Part shown: one piece after another, positions 1 through 6,222 of the stretch
Numbering within the stretch: position 1 is the first letter of the stretch
How the letters are laid out: the number at the start of each line of letters is the position of its first letter
Assembly (NCBI GenBank): GCA_937967325.1
Contig: CALBSQ010000390.1
Location: 1-20,794 of the forward strand
Length of the DNA stretch: 20,794 bases
Direction of reading: 5' to 3'
Source: an uncultured Chloroflexota bacterium
GTDB lineage: Bacteria; Chloroflexota; UBA4733
Translations under genes and position numbers: made by a program
Notes under the pieces: model-generated
The model's database searches: none
Told to the model about the DNA's origin: nothing
The model's input: only the letters and a program-made list of their open reading frames with translations

Positions 1-416
1 CGCCCGCGCTCCGTGCGATACCGCTACCGGCGATGACCGGTCGCGAAACTCTGTGGCCCTCCTCGATGGAGACAGCCCTTGCGGACCTCCGCATTCCGTG
101 CTAGCGTAGTACCTGCCCCTCCGGAACGCGCGGCGCGGAGGCCAAGCGTTCACGCTGGCGGTCGCGGAGGGCCGTGTCGAACGGAGCGCCAAGCTCCCTG
201 GAGAGAGACGCCTGTATTGCCGGAGAGAGACGCTCCCAAGGTGGAGACACGCCCGGTCGGGACGGTATCCGGGCAAAAAGCGGCTTTTGCCGAAGAGTTC
301 TGTTTTTGCCGGCGTGGAATGGCGCAGGCCTTGCGCCGCGGCGAAGTCGTCCAGCCACCACGCTTCTTGTGCCGGTCCATGTGCCGGAGTGTGCTGTGAA
401 GGAGTGAAGTCTCGTT
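1..416. other. Leading non-coding stretch upstream of the ABC ATPase gene
   Basis: I see no convincing gene here; the open frames are short, lack ribosome binding sites and have no recognisable composition. Two small structures are visible. A 12-bp direct repeat (GGAGAGAGACGC) occurs at 200-211 and 222-233 with a 22-bp period. An imperfect hairpin at 272-291 (GGCAAAAAG / CTTTTGCC) is followed by a T-run at 303-307, which might end a transcript coming from outside the window. No clear sigma-70 promoter for the next gene was found. Confidence 0.4.
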
Positions 417-1517
417 ATGGCAAGTCTCACCCTCGATCACGTCTCCAAGCGGTTTGGTGAAGTCGTCGCCGTCAACGACGTCAATATCGCCGTCAAGGAC
501 AAGGAGTTCCTCGTCCTGGTCGGGCCGTCCGGCTGCGGCAAATCGACCTGCCTGCGCCTGATCGCCGGCCTGGAGGAGCTCTCCGACGGCAACATCTACA
601 TCGGCGACCGCCTCGTCAACGACGTTGCTCCCAAGGACCGCGACATCGCCATGGTCTTCCAGTCCTACGCGCTCTACCCGCACATGAGCGTGTACGACAA
701 CCTGGCCTTCGGCCTCAAGCTGCGCAAGACGCCGCGCAAGGAGATCGAGCAGCGCGTCAACCAGGCGGCGGAGATCCTGAGTATCCGAGAGCTGCTGCAG
801 CGCAAGCCCAAGCAGTTGTCCGGCGGCCAGCGCCAGCGCGTGGCGCTGGGGCGGGCGATCGTGCGCGAGCCGCAAGTCTTCTTGATGGACGAGCCGCTCT
901 CCAACCTCGACGCCAAGCTGCGCGTGCAGACGCGCGCTGAGCTGATCAAGCTGCACCAGCGCCTGCAGACCACGGTGATCTACGTGACCCACGATCAGGT
1001 CGAAGCCATGACGATGGGCAGTCGCATCGCCGTGCTGCGCGACGGCGTGCTTCAGCAATTGGACACGCCGCAGACGGTATACGATCACCCGACCAACATG
1101 TTCGTGGCCGGCTTCATCGGCAGCCCGGCGATGAACTTCTTCCCATCGGAGGTGCGGGCCGACAACGGCCAGATGACGGTGGACGCCGGCGCCTTCGAGA
1201 TCAAGGTGCCGCAGGAGTTCGTGCCGAAGCTGAAGACCTTTGGGCGCAGCTCGGTGGTGCTGGGACTGCGCCCCGAAGACATGTACGACCGTGCCTGGGC
1301 TCCGCCGATCACCGAGCTGAACCCGACGCGGATGAAGGTGGACGTCGTCGAGCACATGGGCAGTGAGATCCACATGTACCTGATCGCCGGCAACCACAAC
1401 CCCGTGGCCAAAGTGGACTCACGGACCAATGTAGCAGCGGGCGACACGATCGACCTGATGCTGGATGCCTCGCGCATGCACATCTTCGATCCCAGCTCGC
1501 AAGAGTCGCTGTTTTAG
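417..1517 (+). CDS. ugpC: ABC transporter ATP-binding protein, MalK/UgpC (carbohydrate uptake) type
   Basis: This is the ATPase that powers import of sugars or glycerol-3-phosphate-type substrates, acting as a cytoplasmic dimer on a membrane permease. All nucleotide-binding motifs are intact: Walker A GPSGCGKST (36-44), Q-loop Q82 in VFQSYALYPHM, signature LSGGQ (134-138), Walker B VFLMDEP (154-160), D-loop SNLD (162-165) and switch H192 in VTHDQ. A C-terminal region of about 130 residues with a LGLRPEDM motif is the OB/TOBE regulatory domain typical of MalK/UgpC/MsmK, and the length (366 aa) is normal. The ATG start has an AAGGAG site at 399-404. No permease or solute-binding gene is adjacent, so it looks like an orphan, possibly shared, ATPase such as MsiK or MsmK. 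The family call is secure; the substrate is not. Confidence 0.9.
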   Translation: MASLTLDHVSKRFGEVVAVNDVNIAVKDKEFLVLVGPSGCGKSTCLRLIAGLEELSDGNIYIGDRLVNDVAPKDRDIAMVFQSYALYPHMSVYDNLAFGLKLRKTPRKEIEQRVNQAAEILSIRELLQRKPKQLSGGQRQRVALGRAIVREPQVFLMDEPLSNLDAKLRVQTRAELIKLHQRLQTTVIYVTHDQVEAMTMGSRIAVLRDGVLQQLDTPQTVYDHPTNMFVAGFIGSPAMNFFPSEVRADNGQMTVDAGAFEIKVPQEFVPKLKTFGRSSVVLGLRPEDMYDRAWAPPITELNPTRMKVDVVEHMGSEIHMYLIAGNHNPVAKVDSRTNVAAGDTIDLMLDASRMHIFDPSSQESLF

Positions 1518-1520
1518 AGG

Positions 1521-1635
1521 AGCTATCAGCTATCAGCGGTCAGCTATCAGCCTCCACAGATTGGCCGGCCAGCGATCTGCAAGCCGTGCCGTGATCTTCG
1601 GAGTGCTGATAGCTGATAGCTGATAGCTGATACCT
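1521..1635. repeat. Inverted repeat built from GCTATCA heptamers
   Basis: The arm at 1521-1550 is made of AGCTATC/AGC units, and its reverse complement is found at 1606-1635 with 27 of 30 positions matching. The spacer is 55 nt. The arms are themselves short tandem repeats of a 7-mer (CTGATAG/CTATCAG). The element starts four bases after the ATPase stop codon and ends just before the next gene. It could act as a weak transcript-end structure or be one copy of an interspersed repeat; there is no T-run after it. Confidence 0.75.
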
Positions 1636-1646
1636 CGTAGCTAGGA

Positions 1647-2084
1647 ATGTCAAGCAGTATGGTCCGTTCTCCTCGATTCAAGTGGATCGTCGGTGTGGTC
1701 GTCGTCGCCGTGCTCCTGGGCCTCGGCGTCCACGCGGCGATTGGCGCGGTGCAGGAGCCTTATCTGGTGCAGGCCAAGATTCAGGGGAGCGACGGCTGGC
1801 GTTACGCCTTGGTAGTCGTGCAGCGCACCCCCACCTCCGCCGACATTCAGAAGGTGGTCCAGGAGTTTGCGGCCAAGGTCCCCGATAAGCAGGTCACCGC
1901 CGAGTTCTACACGGATGGCAACGCCGCGGTGGCGTTCGAAGCCGGCGGCGCGCCGTTTGACTCGGATCAGGGGGCGCAGGCCAACGTCGCGGAGTTCAAG
2001 CGGCCGCAGTCCGGCTCCGGATCCGGGTGGGTCAATGCGAAAGGCGCCAAGGACAGTGGCAAGATAACCGTCTCGGCGCCCTAG
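1647..2084 (+). CDS. Small membrane-anchored or secreted protein of unknown function
   Basis: I do not recognise the family. The 145-residue product has a basic N-terminus, a single hydrophobic segment (about residues 13-34, WIVGVVVVAVLLGLG...), and then a soluble domain of about 110 residues with mixed alpha/beta character. It ends in a Gly/Ser-rich tail. This fits a type II-anchored or exported envelope protein facing outward. The ATG at 1647 sits too close to the AGGA at 1643-1646; the in-frame ATG at 1659 has better spacing from that site and may be the real start (141 aa). The gene is followed directly by a strong terminator and preceded by the heptamer inverted repeat, so it may be transcribed with the ATPase or alone. 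Coding is supported by length, composition and the well-placed terminator. Confidence 0.65.
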   Translation: MSSSMVRSPRFKWIVGVVVVAVLLGLGVHAAIGAVQEPYLVQAKIQGSDGWRYALVVVQRTPTSADIQKVVQEFAAKVPDKQVTAEFYTDGNAAVAFEAGGAPFDSDQGAQANVAEFKRPQSGSGSGWVNAKGAKDSGKITVSAP

Positions 2085-2107
2085 CGCCGTCACGGGCCTG
2101 CTTGCTG

Positions 2108-2149
2108 GGCCGGTGGGAGCAACGTATGTTGCTGCCACCGGCCTTTTTT
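2108..2149 (+). terminator. Rho-independent terminator
   Basis: A 16-bp stem (2108-2123 with 2128-2143, one mismatch) with a GTAT loop is followed immediately by six T residues (2144-2149). It closes the unit containing the ATPase and the small membrane protein and separates it from the DUF2089 operon. Confidence 0.93.
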
Positions 2150-2174
2150 GTTGGGTTTTCGCCATGGCGAACTA

Positions 2175-2203
2175 TTGACAATGCGGCTTCCACGCCCTAT
2201 ATT
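2175..2203 (+). promoter_or_regulatory. Near-consensus sigma-70 promoter of the DUF2089 operon
   Basis: A perfect -35 box TTGACA (2175-2180) is separated by exactly 17 bp from TATATT (2198-2203), a five-of-six match to the -10 consensus. The site lies in a locally AT-rich patch of an otherwise GC-rich window, between a terminator and the ribosome binding site of the DUF2089 gene. It is the strongest promoter visible here. Confidence 0.85.
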
Positions 2204-2204
2204 T

Positions 2205-2220
2205 TCAATATTGGTATTGA
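2205..2220. promoter_or_regulatory. Inverted repeat at the expected transcription start, candidate operator
   Basis: TCAATA-TTGG-TATTGA is a 6-4-6 perfect inverted repeat immediately downstream of the -10 box, so it covers the expected +1. It also contains the 8-bp palindrome CAATATTG. A repressor bound here would block initiation, and the first gene of the operon encodes an HTH-like protein. Autoregulation is inferred only. Confidence 0.4.
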
Positions 2221-2242
2221 TTTTGTTGATCGAGGAGACGGA

Positions 2243-2602
2243 ATGCCACATGAAGTGCCCGGGCAATGCCCAGTGTGCGGGGAGACGATGGAGGTGACGC
2301 GGCTGCACTGCCCAAGCTGCCATACCACCATCGAGGGGAAGTTCGCCCCGAGCCGGTTCGCTCGCCTCGGCCGCGAGCAACTGCAGTTCCTGGAGGCGTT
2401 CCTCCGCTCGCGCGGCGTTATCAAGGACGTCGAGGAGGAGCTCGGCATCTCCTATCCGACCGTGCGCAGCCGGCTGGACGAGCTCCTGCGGACGCTCGGC
2501 CTGACCGACGATAAGGAGCGACGAAGGACCATCCTGGCCGACCTCAGCGCCGGCCGCATCACGTCGGAACAAGCCATGGCGATGTTGAAAGGGGGAAGTT
2601 AG
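2243..2602 (+). CDS. DUF2089 family zinc-ribbon / helix-turn-helix protein
   Basis: The 119-residue product has an N-terminal zinc ribbon with two CPxC knuckles (Cys 9, 12, 23 and 26). A helical domain with helix-turn-helix character follows (about 44-86, with LGISYPTVRSRLDELL as the likely recognition region). The last 25 residues form a short helical hairpin, ILADLSAGRITSEQAMAML. This layout and size match DUF2089 proteins, whose biochemical role is not established; DNA binding is inferred. The ATG at 2243 has GAGGAG at 2232-2237; the reading frame stays open upstream to 2027 but that part crosses the terminator and promoter, so the longer start is rejected. It is first in an operon with two beta-repeat proteins, and its stop abuts the next gene. 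It is a good candidate for the operon's own regulator. Confidence 0.85.
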   Translation: MPHEVPGQCPVCGETMEVTRLHCPSCHTTIEGKFAPSRFARLGREQLQFLEAFLRSRGVIKDVEEELGISYPTVRSRLDELLRTLGLTDDKERRRTILADLSAGRITSEQAMAMLKGGS

Positions 2603-3652
2603 GTGGCGATAGCAATCAGCGAAGAAAGGACAGGTCCGATGCCTCTGGAGCGGGTGACCGGCCGGTTGATCGAGCGCAGCTTCGATGTCGGCTCGGAAGC
2701 CGAGCTGCGCCTGAACAACGTGCGCGGGACGGTGCGCATCACCGGGACCTCGACCACGACGATCCGCGCACGCCTCGAGGTTGACCCGGAGCGCCGATTG
2801 TCGGACGAGGATGTCGAGCGCGCGCCCATCGAGATCGAGCACGACGGGCACCGCGTCGCCATTCGCGTCTTGTCGGACAAGGCCATCATGGGCTGGTTCG
2901 AGCGGCGCGCCGGGCCGCCGAACGTGCTGTGCGTGCTGGAAGTGCCGGCGCGCACCCAGTCGAGCGTCTCCACCGTGTCCGCCGACGTCAGCCTGGCCGG
3001 GCTCGACGTAGGGCAGACGGCCAATACGGTGTCCGGCAAGATCGTCGTGACCAAGGTTACGGGCGATCTTCGCCTCAACACCGTGTCGGGCAGCGCGATC
3101 GTGACCGAGACTTCCGGCGCCGTTCGCTGGAACACGGTCTCAGGTGATCTCATCGTGCGCGACAGTAAGACCACGGAGCTGAAGGCGAACGCGGTGAGCG
3201 GCACGACCGAGGCCACGGTACGCAACGGCTTGCCCGGGGGCGCCACGGTACAGACCGTCAGCGGCGACCTCCGGCTGTTCGTGCCGGCCGACTTCGGCTG
3301 CGAGGCCCAGCTCAGCAGCATGAGCGGCAACGCCCGCTGCGCGCTGCCCATGCAAGTCTTGGAGAGCAAGCGCGGTCGCTGGCGCGCCACCGTCAACGGC
3401 GGTGGCCCTCAAGTCCGGCTTTCCTCGATGAGCGGCTCCCTCTATCTCTCCGCCGTCGATGGAGCGGGCGCGGCGCAGTTCGAGCGGCCCGCCAGTCAGC
3501 CGGTGGGCAAGACCCAGACGGCGCCGGCGGCCGGCGATGAGCGCCTGCAGATTCTCCGCCAAGTCGAGCGGAACGAGATCACCATTGAAGAGGGCCTGGC
3601 GCGACTCGATACGCTGCGCCGGAAGGCGCCAACGTCGGAGGAGGTGCTCTGA
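2603..3652 (+). CDS. DUF4097 family beta-strand repeat protein with C-terminal SHOCT-like module
   Basis: Residues of about 25-290 contain repeated TVSG/SMSG-type turns (NTVSGKI, NTVSGSA, NTVSGDL, NAVSGTT, QTVSGDL, SSMSGNA), the hallmark of the DUF4097 beta-solenoid fold. Family members include YvlB and LiaX of Firmicutes, linked to cell-envelope stress. No signal peptide or membrane segment is visible. Residues of about 312-340 (ILRQVERNEITIEEGLARL) form the same short helical hairpin found at the end of the DUF2089 protein. The GTG at 2603 directly follows the upstream TAG and has GGGGG at 2591-2595; an in-frame ATG at 2639 with AAGGA at 2626-2630 is an equally good start (337 aa). Its stop overlaps the next start by one base. 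Family assignment is strong; function is inferred. Confidence 0.87.
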   Translation: MAIAISEERTGPMPLERVTGRLIERSFDVGSEAELRLNNVRGTVRITGTSTTTIRARLEVDPERRLSDEDVERAPIEIEHDGHRVAIRVLSDKAIMGWFERRAGPPNVLCVLEVPARTQSSVSTVSADVSLAGLDVGQTANTVSGKIVVTKVTGDLRLNTVSGSAIVTETSGAVRWNTVSGDLIVRDSKTTELKANAVSGTTEATVRNGLPGGATVQTVSGDLRLFVPADFGCEAQLSSMSGNARCALPMQVLESKRGRWRATVNGGGPQVRLSSMSGSLYLSAVDGAGAAQFERPASQPVGKTQTAPAAGDERLQILRQVERNEITIEEGLARLDTLRRKAPTSEEVL

Positions 3653-6093
3653 TGGACGAACAATTCAGTATCCCGCCGGGGGGCGTACGTGTGCAAGGCG
3701 GCTGGGGTCAGCTCAGCGTCCATGGATCGGAACAGGTCGTCGTGCGTACTCGTTCCGGAGAGCGCCCGACGGTGGCCCTCGAAGGCGAGGAGCTCGTGAT
3801 CGGCAATGCCCCGGCGTTGGAGCTGGGCCTGCCCAACGAGTGCTCGCTTCGCGTGGTTGGGCGGCAAGGGGCCGTAGAAGCTCGCGACGTCGGGGCGCTG
3901 AGCGCCCAGGATGTGCGCGGCGGCATCAACATTCGTGACGGCCGCGGCGCGGTGAGCATCAATGGCGGTGATGGCGCGGTCGTCCTCGCGGATATCGCCG
4001 GATCGGTCGAGATTGCGAGCCGACGCGGCGACGTTCGCGCCTCCGACGTGGCGAGTCGGGTGACCTTGTCGGAAATATCCGGCAGCGTCCGCCTGGACGA
4101 TATCGCCGGCTCCTGTACGCTGGAAGGCATCAGCGGCGACGTCCACGTCCACGATGTCTCCGGTGAAGTGCGCGTCGGTAACGGCGGAGGACAGATTCGC
4201 CTCGAAGACGTCGCCGAGTCGGTCGCCATCACCACGCCGAGCAAGGGCGACCTGCTGGTGCGCGACGTCCGGGGCGGCGTCATGCTTGCCGGCTCCAACG
4301 GCTCGGTCCGGCTCAGCGACATTCAAGGCAGTGTCCACGTCGCGGGAACGGTGGCCGGCGACTGCCACCTGTCGGACTTGCGCGGCGGGGTTTCGTTGCA
4401 GGCGGTCCAGGGCAGCTTGCGTCTCCGCGACCTCGGCGACGCGGTGGAGGTGATGGGTGATACCGGCGGCGATGTGGCGGTGGATGATGTCGGCGGCGAC
4501 GTCGCGATCAGCGGAGCCGTGAACGGGTCCCTGCGCGTCAAGGATCTGCGCGGCAGCCTGACTGCCAAGGGGCGCGTCGCCGGTGACGCCCAGTTGCGCG
4601 AGCTGCACGGCCAGGTCACGTTGCAGCGTATCGACGGCAGCCTCCGGCTTGAGGAGGTCCACGGCGCGGTGCAGGTCGCCGAGTCAGTGGCCGGCGACGT
4701 CCAGGCGCGCGAGTGCGCCGGCCCGCTGTCGCTGCCGCGCGTGAACGGCTCGTTGCGGCTGCAGGAGGGAAGCGGCGCCGTCGAAGCCGGACAGATCAAC
4801 GGCGACGTCGCCCTCGATCAGCTCAGCGCTGATGCGAAGATCGACCGGGTCGGCGGCTCGGTCAAGGCTCGCCAGGTGTCGGCCAACCTGACTTTGCCGG
4901 ACGTAGCGGGCGATGCGCGGGTGATCGACGTGCTGGGATCACTGGAGGTCACCTCTGCCGGTAGCGTCTACTATGCCGGGTCGCCGCGCGCGGAGTCGAC
5001 GATTCGTCTCAGCAGCGCCGGCGACACCTTGCTGGCGCTTGATCCGGCTGCCAGTGTCGCGATCGATCTGCGCTCGGCCAGCACGATTGAAGTGGCGCTG
5101 CCGCTGACGGAGGAGCGTCGTGAAGACGACGGCCGGCACGTGCAAGGCGAGCTCGGCGCTGCCGGGTCCACGCTGACGGCAACCGCCGGCGGGCGCGTCG
5201 CCGTGGTGCCGCGCGAGCAATCGTCGGAGGGCGACGCCGCCGACCGGGACGAGCGGCGATCCGGGCGCTGGGGCCGGTCGGGCCGGTGGGGGAGGGGCGG
5301 CTCGCCCTTCGACTTCGGCTGGCCGAGCCGCTGGGGCGAGGACTGGGGTGAGCGCTACGCGCGTCACTTCCAGGAGCGCTATGAGCAGGTAGCCGATCGG
5401 GTGGCCCGCCAGGCGGCCCGAGCGGCGGAGCAGGCGACGCGGGTCGCCGAGCGTGAGGCGCGTCGCGCCGAGCGGGAGGCGAGTCGCTGGGTGGCGCGCG
5501 CCGGCACGGATGCGCAGCGCTACGTCACCGACGCCGCCCACGTGGCCGGTATCGCCGGTGAGGCCAGCCGCGTCAGCCAGGAGGTGAGCCAGACGGTCGC
5601 CTCGACCGTGCGGGACACGCTGCGGAATCTCCGCGAGAGTCTCGGCCCGGACGTGGAAAATGTCCTGGAGGACCTGGGCTTTGGCCGTCGCTCGCGCCGC
5701 GGCTGGCCAGGCGCGGACGAGCCGCCCAGGCCGCCGAGCCCGCCAACCCCGCCACAGGCGGTCCGGATCAACGTAGAACGACCGCTACCGCCCGTGCCGC
5801 CGGTCGCTCCTGCGCCGCCGGTCCCGCCGGCGCCACCCGTCGCGCCGTCTGGCTTTGCAGGGCCGGCCGCGCCTCCAGACGAGGCGGTTGCGGAGGAGGC
5901 AGCCGCATCTTCCATATCCGGTATCGGCGCGGCGCCGATGCCTTCGCCCTCGCCTGAGCCGGCCAGCTCGACGCGTCTGGACTCACCGGAGGCGCTACGG
6001 CTGCGGATTCTAGAGGCAGTGCGTAGCGGCCAGGTGAGCATCGAGGATGCGGAGCGCCAGCTCGATCAGATCGAGCGAGGGCCGCGTCGGTAA
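3652..6093 (+). CDS. Giant DUF4097-like beta-solenoid protein with coiled coil, proline-rich linker and SHOCT-like tail
   Basis: The 813-residue product starts at an ATG overlapping the previous stop (TGATG), with GGAGGAGGT just upstream, so translation is probably coupled. Residues of about 115-437 hold at least sixteen 18-19-residue repeats that alternate between a GS(V/L)RL type and a GD(V/A) type, each followed by a D(L/I/V)xG turn. This predicts a long parallel beta-solenoid with a two-rung period. Next come a Trp/Arg/Gly-rich segment (about 535-560), an Ala/Arg/Glu-rich coiled coil (about 572-617), an amphipathic helical stretch, and a Pro-rich linker with PPxPP runs (about 690-740). 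The SHOCT-like end is at about 778-810 (ILEAVRSGQVSIEDAERQL). No signal peptide or membrane helix is visible, so it is probably cytoplasmic. It looks like an elongated scaffold or sensor working with the two proteins before it. Function is not known. Confidence 0.85.
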   Translation: MDEQFSIPPGGVRVQGGWGQLSVHGSEQVVVRTRSGERPTVALEGEELVIGNAPALELGLPNECSLRVVGRQGAVEARDVGALSAQDVRGGINIRDGRGAVSINGGDGAVVLADIAGSVEIASRRGDVRASDVASRVTLSEISGSVRLDDIAGSCTLEGISGDVHVHDVSGEVRVGNGGGQIRLEDVAESVAITTPSKGDLLVRDVRGGVMLAGSNGSVRLSDIQGSVHVAGTVAGDCHLSDLRGGVSLQAVQGSLRLRDLGDAVEVMGDTGGDVAVDDVGGDVAISGAVNGSLRVKDLRGSLTAKGRVAGDAQLRELHGQVTLQRIDGSLRLEEVHGAVQVAESVAGDVQARECAGPLSLPRVNGSLRLQEGSGAVEAGQINGDVALDQLSADAKIDRVGGSVKARQVSANLTLPDVAGDARVIDVLGSLEVTSAGSVYYAGSPRAESTIRLSSAGDTLLALDPAASVAIDLRSASTIEVALPLTEERREDDGRHVQGELGAAGSTLTATAGGRVAVVPREQSSEGDAADRDERRSGRWGRSGRWGRGGSPFDFGWPSRWGEDWGERYARHFQERYEQVADRVARQAARAAEQATRVAEREARRAEREASRWVARAGTDAQRYVTDAAHVAGIAGEASRVSQEVSQTVASTVRDTLRNLRESLGPDVENVLEDLGFGRRSRRGWPGADEPPRPPSPPTPPQAVRINVERPLPPVPPVAPAPPVPPAPPVAPSGFAGPAAPPDEAVAEEAAASSISGIGAAPMPSPSPEPASSTRLDSPEALRLRILEAVRSGQVSIEDAERQLDQIERGPRR

Positions 6094-6115
6094 GGGTCCC
6101 GGGCAGGGGCAATTC

Positions 6116-6153
6116 GCTGCGGGGGGCCGGCGGCGGTGCCGGCCCCCCGCAGC
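6116..6153 (+). terminator. Strong GC hairpin closing the DUF2089/DUF4097 operon
   Basis: A perfect 16-bp stem (6116-6131 with 6138-6153) with a GGCGGT loop lies 22 nt after the stop codon. The following bases (CTTTAGG) give only a weak T-tract, so it may stop or pause transcription or protect the 3' end. It lies between convergent genes and could serve both strands. Confidence 0.7.
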
Positions 6154-6222
6154 CTTTAGGCCGGGGAACCCTCTTGCTCTCACATCGTCCCAGTTCGCCG
6201 AGCGATTGTGGTTATTCAAAGA

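Noticed and set aside
150..1397. Long minus-strand open frame of 415 codons opposite the ABC ATPase
   Set aside because: It is antisense to a gene with complete ABC motifs; its composition (His/Asp/Arg/Val-rich) is that of a reverse-frame shadow in GC-rich DNA, and no ribosome binding site is seen.
417..1517. Considered as the missing ModC ATPase
   Set aside because: The C-terminal region is MalK/UgpC-like rather than a Mop-type domain, and the gene is about 8 kb away in a separate unit.
3496..4662. 388-codon minus-strand frame opposite the beta-solenoid gene
   Set aside because: Its apparent repeats mirror the repeat structure of the plus-strand gene, so it is a shadow.
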